64,000 nt of DNA from Amorphochlora amoebiformis (lineage: Eukaryota > Cercozoa > Chlorarachniophyceae), in contig BAAHQB010000011.1 in the NCBI GenBank assembly GCA_054601695.1, positions 558,001 through 622,000 on the forward strand, written 5' to 3'. Both the position numbers and the translations under genes were made by a program. The notes below the pieces were generated by a model that made no database searches, was not told the origin of the DNA, and saw nothing but the letters and a program-made list of their open reading frames with translations. Positions 1-63,965 of the stretch are shown one piece after another (the first letter of the stretch is position 1; each line of letters begins with the position of its first letter).

Positions 1-335
1 CATATATATATATATATATGTGTGTGTAAGTGTGTATCATTTTATAACTAGACCATGATATATCTAACATATACAAATATATATATCTAGTATATATATA
101 TATATATACATATATATACATGTACATACTACATGTATAAATCAAACATAATGATAACTAGTGTGTGTAAATAATCTAGATAAAATACGTATGGCAAAGA
201 CATATAATATTAACCAAATTAAACTTAAAACATACATGCGCATGTGCATAAATAATTCTACGTATGACGCCGTTATCGGTCAATGACTATGCTAAAGTTA
301 AAATATGTTCATTCGTCTTCGGCGCTCGACTGAAA
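1..335. other. TA-rich flank downstream of the pyrophosphatase gene
   Basis: No gene is seen here. The stretch holds TA and TG/CA microsatellite with short unique patches, including a CTAG-containing patch near 150-180 (ACTAGT and TCTAGA type sites) like the other gene-end spacers in this window. It lies 3' of the pyrophosphatase stop codon, so it is 3' UTR and/or intergenic DNA. Confidence 0.6.
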
Positions 336-4780
<4,445 letters not shown>

Positions 4781-5214
4781 CGTGGCCGCCTTTTGACTCG
4801 CTGAGGGATATATCGGATAACCTAAGTTATAATACTGATATATCCCTTTATTACTATTCGTATTATGTCGGCTAACAAGAAGTGGTGGGGGGAATGAAGC
4901 TTGGTGAGGTCTTGTTGCTCTGGCTCCTGCCCTCCTGGTTTGTGAGGTATACACTCCGCGCTGAATGTCAACACCTGTGTTTGATAATTTTTAACTCATC
5001 TCATTCTACCTGGGCCGTTCCCATCCCCGATCAGCTTGGCTTCCCGCCAAAGATTTCATGCAAAATCGAAGTGTGCATTTGCTCAAGACCTGCCTACGCC
5101 GCTTCTCAGAACCCCCCTCCGTCCCTCAAGGCGCTTTCTGGGATTATCCGCACAATCCGATGCTGCAGCCAAACCAGGTCCACCTGTAGTGTGCCGCTGA
5201 TAAGTTACGATTGA
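4781..5214. promoter_or_regulatory. Divergent spacer between the pyrophosphatase and the 5215 gene
   Basis: This 434-bp gap separates the likely pyrophosphatase start (4780, minus strand) from the ATG chosen for the plus-strand gene at 5215. It is not TA-rich and has open frames on both strands, none of which I can join to a gene. It presumably holds both 5' UTRs and a shared promoter. An additional 5' exon of the plus-strand gene is possible here. Confidence 0.4.
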
Positions 5215-6222
5215 ATGAATTGCCTCTTAGGCTCGACGGCCAGGAACAACTCGACACTAGCATCTCTGTCATCCATCCTGGGCCCACCAACCCCGACATC
5301 TCCCACCCCAGCTCGCCCGTCTATGTCGAGTCGCTCGTCAATGTCGAGTCGCTCAAAGATCGTGAAAAAGCGTGACTCATTCGAGGGAAAGCGGGTCGCG
5401 AAGCTTCGTGTGGGTGACCTCGTGGTCGTCGGTAGTGAGCTTGCCGATTTGGGGTATGAATTAGCTTATGCACACACTTTCACGTCTCCAATTTGCATCG
5501 ATATGTAGGCTGATGGAACGCGAGAGCTACGAAATTCGGGCCATATACTACAAGCGGATTGGGTGATTCTAACCCTCCACATGGTCTGCTGCGCGTGACA
5601 TTCCCGAAACACACCTGACTCAGGTACGACGGACAGCGACGCGCAACATATGGAGGACCCTCCCGAGTCAATGTACACACAGTTGGAGATGTTCTTCCAC
5701 AGACAGTGGTACCTAACACCCTAGACCTTGTACCCTGGCAATTGATACTTTACCGTAACATTATCACTGTCAACCCCATCCCTAATCACGACTTTGACTT
5801 AAATGTAAACCCTAACCTTAATCTCGATCCCAAGTATGCTCTCAATCCTAAGCTAATTTTCCAGCTAACCCAAAACAGTCGCGCAACTAACGCATCATTA
5901 AAACGAGTAGAAGGACGATCCGCGTGGATGGCTCCTTTGGGTTGAGTTGTTCAACCCAAGATATCATAGCAAGCCAGTAGCTGTGAGACCTGAAAGACTA
6001 GGCTTAACGACCGTGTTTGAGGAAATTAGCGTGGTACACAAGAATCCCCCAATTACTTACCCCTCTCCGAAGTCACGATCGAAAATACTTAGATTTCTGT
6101 CTTCTATATCTCCAAATCAGGGCATCGGCATGGTCTATCCGTTGTGGTTGCTGGCCGTGGGGGCATTCTTCGGATCGATGGTGCTGCAATATATCCTCCA
6201 AGCTATCAAGTCCGCACATTAG
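5215..6222 (+). CDS. Unrecognised protein with a C-terminal membrane anchor
   Basis: I do not recognise the family. Four exons join in phase: 5215-5453, 5509-5562, 5624-5708 and 5911-6222 (TAG), giving 229 residues. The N-terminal part is Ser/Thr/Pro-rich with an in-frame duplication (MSSRSSMSSRSK). A conserved-looking core follows, with LRVGDLVVVGSELADLG, MERESYEIRAIYYKRIG, DDPRGWLLWVELFNPRYHSK and VAVRPERLG. The last 30 residues form one hydrophobic helix (PLWLLAVGAFFGSMVLQYIL) with a short polar tail, as in tail-anchored proteins, so the body is predicted to face the cytosol. The first two introns are about 55-60 bp. The third is about 200 bp and carries degenerate CCCTAA repeats. The start codon is the first ATG of the open frame and could be replaced by an upstream exon. 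Confidence 0.75.
5755..5890 (+). repeat. Degenerate telomere-like CCCTAA tract in an intron
   Basis: The third intron of the 5215 gene (5709-5910) contains scattered CCCTAA-like units (CATCCCTAATC, AAACCCTAACCTTAATC, CAATCCTAAGC). The C-rich strand is the sense strand of the host gene. The degeneracy suggests an old insertion. Confidence 0.6.
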
Positions 6223-6381
6223 CTGCGCGACGATCCGTCAGGTGTACAGGAGCATAGTTAATTTAGTTAATAGTGTCACGCGTAGTGTTACGTGTATGGC
6301 AACACATGAAGCTCGACATGATCTGTAATAATTGTAAAGCTGTTTTCAATCTGCCAATGTGAATTTACGACACACACACAC

Positions 6382-6434
<53 letters not shown>

Positions 6435-6616
6435 AGTAAACGCATCATATTAAACATTATCATGGCAACCTTAATTGCACATGTATATACGAAACGTACG
6501 TTCTTATCTGTTAGTACTTCAAAAGCGGCTGATATTAGAGATATGTACATGCAACTCAAATATATATACACGATGATATGTAAATGTATGTATATGTACA
6601 CACACATGTATGTATA

Positions 6617-6652
<36 letters not shown>

Positions 6653-6691
6653 AAAAATTTATTAAAAATTATGTAATATTATATATCATGA

Positions 6692-6731
<40 letters not shown>

Positions 6732-6974
6732 ATATACTAGATATATTACATCTAGAACATCTATATCTAGTAATATTATGTATGTATTAGAACTTCTGAG
6801 TTATCGAAAATACATGTAAATACAGATGTAGTTGAAATTACATACGAACACACACTAGTACTATGACCGTACTAGCCGTAGTGGTGTCATTGTTTTTACT
6901 TCGTCACTCCAGACCTCGGACTTGAGACCTATAAATAATCGTTTACGACCCTTGAGAATCATTTATATATACAA

Positions 6975-7026
<52 letters not shown>

Positions 7027-7177
7027 CACAGGATATGTGTTATACACCATATATAAATATTATTTTTACATATACATATCATGATATATGTATAAATACA
7101 CCATATATATATACATATATACATATATATACTGGTGTAAATGTGCATATATGTATATATATATATTGTATCATTGA

Positions 7178-7225
<48 letters not shown>

Positions 7226-7319
7226 ATATGTGTATATATCACACACATATTATATATATATATATATATATGTACATATATATATCTAGATATATGTTAT
7301 AAATTTATAATACACACAC

Positions 7320-7350
<31 letters not shown>

Positions 7351-7567
7351 GTATATATATACATATGAGATTTAATACATCAATGTGTACTATGAATCTA
7401 TGATACGCGTACATATATATGTACACAATGACGACATATGTTATACATGTATTGTATCCATATCAATAACTAGTATATATATCATAATATTCTATACATG
7501 TATACAATTGTATACAATATTATATATTTAACATTGTGAGTATACATACACATGTACACACACACAC

Positions 7568-7611
<44 letters not shown>

Positions 7612-8245
7612 ATGTATACGTATACATGTGCATGTAAATGTATATTTTATTATATAATTGTATACATATTAATACTAATATTATACATTTTACAGAATAT
7701 CGTTAGGTATACATACATAAAATTTGCATAATATACTATTATATATCCATAATATACTCATATATGCGTCACGTACAGTATTTAAATATGTAATGTGTGG
7801 AGTTTTCAAGCGGGGAGGCTTTCAGAGAATCTCAATGAGAATCTCCAGAGAATCTCAGAGAGACTCCCAGAAACTTGCTGAACGTACCTCCGTGGAAATG
7901 GATATCGCGAGGTATAGCTTGAACATAACTTCTCAGCGGTGGGAATGAGCGAAATTCAAATGTTAGAAGTTTTTGATGAGATTGAGCACAGGGGGCCAAA
8001 ATGGTGGAAATCCTTTTTGACAAATATAACATCCAAATTTAATCTAATCTTAGGCAAACGATCATGGGGTAGAGGTAACAGGGTACTGTCCATCCACCTC
8101 CACAAGCTCGCTGAAAGTCAACCACTCCAACGGGCTAGAGCGCCATACCCCGGATTCGCCGATAGTATCCGTCAGTACCGGATACCCAAAGACTTTAATT
8201 TCACGCCAGAGGTGACGCTGACGCACACATTCCATCCGCGCAAGC
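6223..8245. other. Intergenic spacer between two plus-strand genes
   Basis: I see no convincing gene in this 2-kb stretch. It consists of (TA)n and TG/CA arrays with unique islets near 6430-6590, 6780-6960 and 7620-8245. CTAG sites cluster at 6690-6900. At 7800-7870 there is a patch of repeated GAGAATCTC-type words related to GC-rich islets at 11.2-11.6 kb and 54.1 kb. The last 300 bp are not TA-rich and are the probable promoter and 5' UTR of the PDI gene. Confidence 0.6.
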
Positions 8246-9851
8246 ATGCCTCATTCCCGTTGTCTGCTTCTGTCCCTTCTGGCTACCGCTCTGGCGACGA
8301 AGGTGAAGGTCCTCACAGCTGACAACTTCAAAGAGACTATCGAAGGCAATGCGAACGTTCTTGTGGAATTTTACGCCCCCTGGTAACAAAAATATCGAAG
8401 TTGATATCCCGCTGATCCTATTTTCCGCAGGTGTGGACACTGTAAGCGCTTGGCCCCTGAATATGATGCTGCTTCTCTCAAATTGAAGGATGAGGACGTT
8501 GTTCTTGGCAAAGTGGTAGGTGTAAATAGACAATGAGACATCGGTATATACTCAATTTCGTCGTCAGGACGCCACGGAACACTCCGAGCTTGCCCAGCAA
8601 TTCGAGGTGCGTGGATATCCCACTCTCATCTGGTTCAAGAATGGAAAATCGAAGGAGTACGACGGCGGCCGTACGCAGGACACTATTGTGTCTTGGGTGA
8701 AGAAAAAGATTGGTCCTGTGTTAACCCTCCTCGAAGACGCCGACGCGGTGAGTTGTTCACGAAAGCATCATATCTGATTTATTTGAGCCATGTAATCGTC
8801 AGATTGAGAAGTTCAAAGCCAGCGCGCCCGCCGTCGTCATTGCCAAGATCTCAGACGAAGATATTGCGGTGACGAATAATATTCATTCAAAATTCAAAAA
8901 AATTCTAATGAGGTATGCATATGACGATAGAGTCTCAAGGCTGTTGCCGAGGATTCCGATAGCCCAGTTGCATACATCACGGACGCCAAGGTCGCCGAGG
9001 AGGCTGGCGTTGATGGTGTGGTCGTGTTCAAGACTTTCGACGAGAAGAAGGTTGTATACGACGGCGAAATGGAAGTGAAAGCCCTGGCAGCCTTCGTCTC
9101 AGGAGAGAGTATTCCTCTCGTCATGACCTGGAAGGATAACCAGGAAATGATGGGCAAGCTCGAGGCTCCTCTGTTCTTCGCTTGTCACACGCCCGATGAC
9201 CTTGAAAGTGTAACCGAGGTCGTGAGGAAGGCTGCCTTCGGCTTCAAGGGCAAGTTCCTCTTCTACACAGTTGACGCTTCCCACGCTCCCAACAAACGTC
9301 TTCTCGAATTCTTCGACCTCTCTGCTGGGCAGACAGTCGTTTTCAACCAGAAAGACCGTAAGAAATTCTTCTTCAAGGAGGGCGACCTCTCTGCGTTCCT
9401 TCAGAGTGTCATCGACGGTAAGGCAGAGCCCACCTACAAGTCGGAGGAGATCCCTGAGAGCCAGGAAGGACCTGTTCACGTGCTCGTCGGCAAAGAGTTC
9501 GATAAGATTGTTAAGGATTCCACGAAGGACGTCCTAGTTGAGTTCTACGCACCTTGGTGTGGCCACTGCAAGAAGCTTGCCCCCGTCTACGACAAACTCG
9601 GTGAGCACTACGCCAAGGACGACAGCGTCATCATTGCCAAGATGGATGCGACAGCTAATGAGGTTCCCGAGCCCGAGGTTCGAGGGTTCCCTACCATCTA
9701 CTTTTTCCCAGCGGATAATAAGGAAGGGGTTAAGTACGAGGGAGGCCGTGAACTCGAGGACTTCATTGAATACATCGATGAAAACGCCACTGGAGCCAAG
9801 ACGGCCAAGGTCGAATCTTCTGATAAGGCCGAGGGTCACGATGAGTTGTAA
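8246..9851 (+). CDS. PDI: Protein disulfide isomerase, ER-retained
   Basis: PDI forms, reduces and rearranges disulfides of secretory proteins in the ER lumen. The exons are 8246-8382, 8431-8515, 8568-8747, 8803-8868 and 8940-9851, coding for 459 residues. Residues 1-18 are a signal peptide ([18 protein letters not shown]). A first thioredoxin domain follows, with active site CGHC at residues 47-50 split by the first intron after the preceding Trp codon. Two inactive thioredoxin-fold domains come next, then a second active domain with CGHC at 363-366, a short acidic tail, and the retention signal HDEL at 456-459. The order is therefore a-b-b'-a'. At 459 residues it is somewhat shorter than the roughly 490-510 usual for the family. 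The four introns are only 48-71 bp, with GT-AG ends and no TA arrays, in sharp contrast to the neighbouring genes. Codons in the last exon are rich in third-position C and G. Confidence 0.97.
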
Positions 9852-10591
9852 AGTCATAGTCTATAGGACGGCTAGTACTAACGATCAACATCTTAAACCG
9901 CTCTCGCCCGCGCGTGTTGCGCGGACCGTTTGAGCTTATTATGCTGCCAAGTATTCGTCACTGGCCTATGACACACGTGTTAAATTGACAACGTGTATTT
10001 TTGGATACGTGTAGTAGTCTAGTAGTACCGTCGTGTACACATGGTAGGCTCATAGTAGTGCATAGTTAATTTGAATCCGTACGGACTAGACGGAATCTAT
10101 TACATATATATATATGATCGTGCATGAGATCATCCGACCACTGTACTTCGTTACAAATGTGTATGCGTATATCTAGATATATATACATGTATCTAGTATA
10201 TATATATATATATATATATCTGTAGGCCTTGTGTGTGCGTGTGTAAGTAAATGTGTGTCTAGGTGTGTGTGTATATCAGATATTATCAGTGATCTAGATC
10301 ATGATTTCGATTTATAGATCTAATATTAAATCTAACCATAAATTCTAGATTCTCATTCTTTTAAATCGATCATCACAACATGATAGTATCACTAGATCAT
10401 TTGCATTAATTAGATTCTCATTCTACTAGTTCTAGAGTCTAGACGTATACCATCATATGATAGTTAATTAACTAGGTTAAGTCGTATCATTAGGAATATA
10501 CTTGATATATATATATAAACCTCCACTGTGAGAATTTGTGTCCTTAATTAAGGCGCGTATTAGATTTAAATCCAAGAAGAGGCTAATAAAT
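9852..10591. other. Convergent spacer between PDI and the GLOD4-like gene, rich in CTAG
   Basis: No gene is seen. The stretch is the shared 3' flank of two convergent genes. It contains one (TA)n run near 10200 and, between about 10170 and 10500, a dense series of CTAG words (GATCTAGATC, TCTAGATT, ACTAGATC, TTCTAGAGTCTAGAC). Other convergent spacers in this window show the same enrichment. Confidence 0.7.
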
Positions 10592-22145
<11,554 letters not shown>

Positions 22146-22150
22146 CTATT

Positions 22151-22269
<119 letters not shown>

Positions 22270-22473
22270 ACACGAAATACATATATATATATATATATAT
22301 ATATATGTAAATATATATATATGTATACATACATGCATATATATATATATATATATATGAATATATAAATATATATATAAATTACAAATATATTAATGTA
22401 TGTGTGTATATATATATATATAATCACCAATGTATATATGTATATATATTTATAAATTACAAATATATATGTA

Positions 22474-22516
<43 letters not shown>

Positions 22517-22619
22517 CAACATGTATATCTATGTGTGCATAAATCATTTCGTATTTTATAGGTGTATATGTTATTGGAATATACTTGAAACCATATGTAT
22601 ATGTGTGCATATGTGCATG

Positions 22620-22745
<126 letters not shown>

Positions 22746-22799
22746 GTATATATATAGTACATATATAACATATATACAATATATACACGAAAATATATT

Positions 22800-23160
22800 G
22801 TATATTTATACTAAGCCTAACCCAAACCGTAGACCAAACCTTACTGATCAATATATACTGACACACAACCTTAACCCATAACCCTAACTCTAACTTTAAC
22901 CCCAACCCTAACCCACCCCCCTCTTTAGACTAATCCTAACTCTATCCTGTCTGAAAAAACAAAAGAAAGTATTTTTCTTTTTAATTTTTTGGCTGTGCGT
23001 GAAGCGATGGCTTACTTCTTAACCCTAATCCTACCCCTTTCAGCCTAACCTCTAACCCTAACCTCTCTGCGAGTCGGCAGAATATTTCTTTTTTCTTTCA
23101 ATTTTTCGGCTGAGCACGGAAGAGATGGCTTTCCAGCGTATGTGACGACTCGCGATTGGG
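22800..23160 (+). repeat. Degenerate telomere-like CCCTAA tract with a roughly 110-bp tandem duplication
   Basis: CCCTAAC-like units run from about 22810 to 22920 and again at 23020-23070. Two copies of a unit with a T-rich tract followed by GGCTG and GAGATGGCT or GCGATGGCT (about 22955-23020 and 23075-23140) are interleaved with them. C-rich units are on the plus strand, opposite to the sense strand of the minus-strand genes on either side, unlike the other intronic tracts. Confidence 0.75.
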
Positions 23161-23183
23161 TCTATATTTACATATCTATATTG

Positions 23184-23245
<62 letters not shown>

Positions 23246-23338
23246 GTGTTTATAAATATGGATGTATATGTATTTAATTGTAAATTTATGCATGTACATA
23301 TGTATATATATGTGTATATATGTATATATGTATGTATG

Positions 23339-23403
<65 letters not shown>

Positions 23404-23428
23404 GTGTGTATATGTATATATTATATAT

Positions 23429-23480
<52 letters not shown>

Positions 23481-23665
23481 GTATTATATAAACACATATG
23501 TGTGTAATATTAATATATATATATATATATATATGCATATATATATATATATATTTATATAAATACATATGTGTGTAATATTAATATATATATATATATG
23601 TATGTATAAATAGAGTTACATTATTATGTTTTGTGTATATATGTGCATATATACATTATATATAT

Positions 23666-23707
<42 letters not shown>

Positions 23708-23877
23708 TGTGTGTGTTGTAGCGTGAATACCAATATACGTAAATATAATGTTGTATAATATATATATATATGTATATATATATGTATATATATATAACAT
23801 ATATATATACATATGCATATATACATACATATATATAGGTTTAATAATATCTATGTGCACACACACACACACGCACG

Positions 23878-23933
<56 letters not shown>

Positions 23934-24057
23934 GTATATAGATACATATATATTTTTATTTGTAAAGAAAAATTCTGTATACATACAACTTCAGATACGC
24001 ATGTATGTATACATCCTATTACACACATAAACAAGTACATATATATATACACAAACA

Positions 24058-24110
<53 letters not shown>

Positions 24111-24156
24111 AAAAAATAATAATATACATTATAAATTGAAAGGTACATAAAGTAAC

Positions 24157-24198
24157 CTGGGGGGGTTGTGATTGCAGCCTTGGCTCCAGTGATATTGT
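24157..24198 (-). other. Candidate isolated exon, minus strand
   Basis: A 42-nt non-TA segment is bounded on the minus strand by an AG (GACACAG) and a donor-like GTTACT and is open in all three frames. It would keep phase 0 both with the GLOD4-like ATG exon at 22145 and with the end of the exon at 25665. It could be a 5' UTR exon, a coding link to the membrane protein upstream, or not an exon at all. Confidence 0.3.
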
Positions 24199-24203
24199 CT
24201 GTG

Positions 24204-24253
<50 letters not shown>

Positions 24254-24313
24254 GTATATATTTATATATTTTATATATATATATATGTACATATATTTAT
24301 ATATAGATATATA

Positions 24314-24347
<34 letters not shown>

Positions 24348-24471
24348 TATATAAATATACACATATATACATATATATGTACATATTTACATCATCTGGT
24401 TGATTTTATTTATTGATTATTTACATTGCATAATATGTGTAATGCAGTCGTAGACATAGAGATACTATATA

Positions 24472-24502
<31 letters not shown>

Positions 24503-24526
24503 GGTTTTGTGTGTGTGTGTGTGTAC

Positions 24527-25250
<724 letters not shown>

Positions 25251-25664
25251 TGTGTGTGTAATACTGTATTCGTATGTATAATGCAATGCATACCCTTGGC
25301 AATAGCGCGTGCTCTAAGTGTGCCTAAGGACAGAAATTTCAGAAGAATACAGAAGGAAAACTCAAAGATCCGAAGCACACAATTATTCATCCACCTCACA
25401 TAGCTAGAGCGAGAACACACACCAACAACATGAAGAAAAAGAAGAGGAGAGCCAACAAAAAAAACACACACTCTCACACACGGGAGCTTGAGTCAGAAAT
25501 TCTGAGAATCAACCCTTTACCCTTTAACCTGAAATTGCCTCCCTGCCTTCTCGATGCCCGCCCCCCCTGCAAACCAGCCACTCACCCTCGCAGGCCCTTA
25601 GAACACGAGGAGATAATGAGAGCGGTCAGTTTTTTTCTAAACCACATCCATTCTCGATACTTAC

Positions 25665-26349
25665 ATAGACCCTCCGAAACTCATAGAGAAAATCTGGCAT
25701 AATGAAAATAATACAAGCGGGTCGGATTGTCCAACCCGTGCGCGATATCGAAGGCATGGGTCCCATCATGTCGGGGTAGAAGAGATATGCGCTCGCCATG
25801 AGAAGGACTCCGGATGCGAAAACCTTTCCCGCCCAGCTCACTACCTCCAGCTGACGCAGTCGAAGGGAACGGGGCTCGGAGGTCCTATCTACACTTTCTG
25901 AATTGAATGGCCCCGCACGAACCTGCGGCAGTACATACAATGTCAAGATTTCTAGCGCTTCTTCGACATGGAACGAAAGTAGGAAAGCGAATGGGAAAGG
26001 AGACGATGGAGATGGTTTGCAGACACTTCGTCATGGATGTTCCTTTCTCTTGCATCTCTCAAATTAATCTCTACAGCCCGATAAACCCGAACTTACGCGG
26101 ATAGAACCAATTAGTATCGGTATTCAAACTTGTCATAACCTGGCTAATACCTCAGCCCCAACCTACCCTCTTCACGTTGACATTCTTCAACGCTATATCG
26201 TTCGTTCTATCGAGCCTATGATACATATCAACCCTATGATAGCCCCGAAACAGTCCTTCGAAACACTCCTCGCTGTTGGGGGGGGTCCGGGTTTGGGTGC
26301 CGAGCCGGAAACGTGTCTGGATTCCGAACATTCTGTGATTCAATGCCAC
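25665..26349 (-). CDS. Unrecognised membrane protein, 3' end unresolved
   Basis: I do not recognise the family. Two exons join in phase 0: 26349-26167 (61 codons from ATG, ending at a strong GTAGGT donor) and 25922-25665 (86 codons, entered from TGCCGCAG and ending at a strong GTAAGT donor). The first exon is basic and polar (GYHRVDMYHRLDR, ALKNVNVKR). The second holds a membrane helix (VSWAGKVFASGVLLMASAYL) followed by YPDMMGPMPSISRTGW and a second hydrophobic patch (ACIIFIMPDFLYEF). At least one more exon must follow. Candidates between 25300 and 25566 all give low-complexity C-termini. All phases would also allow continuation into 24157-24198 and the GLOD4-like gene. An internal ATG at 26331 is an alternative start. 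Confidence 0.5.
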
Positions 26350-26394
26350 GTCACATATTCATGTCCCCACGACGTGTTTAGATCCATCTCCGGC
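26350..26394. promoter_or_regulatory. 45-bp divergent spacer
   Basis: This is the gap between the ATG of the minus-strand membrane protein (26349) and the ATG of the plus-strand small membrane protein (26395). If both starts are right, the transcripts must overlap or share a very short bidirectional promoter. It contains a GTCACATATTC patch but no clear TATA box. Confidence 0.3.
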
Positions 26395-26847
26395 ATGACA
26401 TCGATTTACACGATGGTCGTGAGGTGCGTGGGGATTCTAGTCTCAACAGCTGCAACATATTATTTGGCAGTTCGGGTCATAAGTCATGCAAATGCCCTCG
26501 GAGAGAAGGACAAGGACTTTGAAGAATGGAGACAGGCATACGGTGGCTCATTTCTCTTGAAATATATCTTGTCTTCCACTCTATTTCTTCTCTCTCTCTC
26601 TCTTCCTTTCTCTTTCTCCTCACCATCTTTCTTCTTGCTCTCTACGTCATCCTTTCCTATTTCTCTCCCGCCAGTACGCATCCTTTCGGCTATATTTACA
26701 CACCCTCTCTCTCACTCTCTCTCTCTCACTCTCTCCTCTCTTTCGTGGGTAGTCAGACACCTTTTTCAAGAAGGCCTTTCTTCTTATTTCTTCTCACTTC
26801 CTCCCAAAGTAAGGACGAATTCGAATGAGTGGGTTTTTATGACTTAA
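26395..26847 (+). CDS. Small single-pass membrane protein, 3' part uncertain
   Basis: I do not recognise the family. An open frame from ATG 26395 encodes a single hydrophobic helix (TMVVRCVGILVSTAATYYLA) followed by a charged segment (ALGEKDKDFEEWRQAYG). A likely donor lies at 26543 (GTGGCT). After it the sequence becomes pyrimidine-rich (CT runs at 26580-26760), as expected of an intron, although the frame happens to stay open to 26847. A short last exon from a splice acceptor near 26765 or 26808 would end at the same TAA. Size and layout resemble small mitochondrial inner-membrane subunits, but that is only an analogy. Confidence 0.4.
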   Translation: MTSIYTMVVRCVGILVSTAATYYLAVRVISHANALGEKDKDFEEWRQAYGGSFLLKYILSSTLFLLSLSLPFSFSSPSFFLLSTSSFPISLPPVRILSAIFTHPLSHSLSLTLSSLSWVVRHLFQEGLSSYFFSLPPKVRTNSNEWVFMT

Positions 26848-43468
<16,621 letters not shown>

Positions 43469-43852
43469 TCGATTAATCTAGTTGACGGCGAACTAATATG
43501 TGTGGACGTCGTATGTATGTGTCGTAACTTTGACTCAAATTAGAAATTATTGCCTTGCATCTAGTGCATGCCAGTGTTATGCTGGATTACATGATCATGG
43601 TGTAGTTGAACTAGTTTTCCATAAATACTCTAGTACTATGACTAGTATGAGTTCAGTACACTATCACTAGTATCACGTTCTAGAAGTTAGATAATGCCGT
43701 AGAAATAGATCATTTGTTCTTAATCACGGATTATTCTCTAGATACTACGATCATCATCTAGATCATACTGAGTATGCCGCAAATATATAACTAACTCGAA
43801 TAGGTATTGAAAGTACGTGACGTATAACAAGATTTTAATCTGATTAATTTCT
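43469..43852. other. Convergent spacer rich in CTAG
   Basis: This is the shared 3' flank of trehalase (+) and the 217-residue protein (-). It is not TA-repetitive and I see no gene. CTAG occurs many times (ATCTAGTTG, AACTAGTTTTCC, CTCTAGTACTATGACTAG, GTTCTAGAAG, CTCTAGATAC, CATCTAGATC), far above chance for 384 bp. Confidence 0.7.
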
Positions 43853-47112
<3,260 letters not shown>

Positions 47113-47168
47113 CGCATCTCACCTTCGTGACGTGGCGGTAAGTCACAGGGGTTAATATTTGGGTTCGC
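47113..47168. promoter_or_regulatory. 56-bp divergent spacer
   Basis: This gap lies between the ATG at 47112 (-) and the ATG at 47169 (+). It contains the words CGTGACGTGG and AAGTCAC, resembling a CRE/E-box type element, but no TATA box. A shared bidirectional promoter or overlapping 5' UTRs is implied if both starts are correct. Confidence 0.35.
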
Positions 47169-55868
<8,700 letters not shown>

Positions 55869-56251
55869 TCTAGAATTAGTTTTAGACGATATCATAGGAT
55901 AGACACAACGGGAATGTTTAACGTTTATAATTTAAATGCTAAAATTAAATACACCTGTAACTTACTAGCTTAGGCTCTAGAAAATGTGCTCGTTATATTG
56001 ATATAATCTAGATAAAATATACTAGATATAATAACATGGATACTAGTACTGTCTAGACTGTGACCCTGTCTCTACTATGTCTAGAGTGTCTAAGAATGTA
56101 TCTAGTGTATGCTCAAAGACTTATGATCATCCTTATCTAGATTATTCACTAGATTCATGCATACTCTCTAGACTCTAGATACTTACCCAGAGATCAAACC
56201 CTCAGGATTGTGACATCAGTTTAATATAATCTAGATAATTCTCTAGGATAT
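55869..56251. other. Convergent spacer, extremely rich in CTAG
   Basis: This is the shared 3' flank of the 47169 gene (+) and ALKBH8 (-). No gene is seen and it has no long TA arrays. I count about 16 CTAG tetramers in 383 bp (TCTAGA, ACTAGT and GATCTAGA types), about ten times the chance expectation. Confidence 0.75.

Positions 56252-63965
<7,714 letters not shown>

Noticed and set aside
9534-9857. Minus-strand frames across the PDI last exon (9099-9479 and 9534-9857)
   Set aside because: They are antisense shadows of a GC-rich exon whose plus-strand product is plainly PDI.
26484-26681. Minus-strand Lys/Glu-rich frame (REIGKDDVESKKKDGEEKEK)
   Set aside because: It is the complement of a CT-rich tract. 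Low complexity alone explains it.
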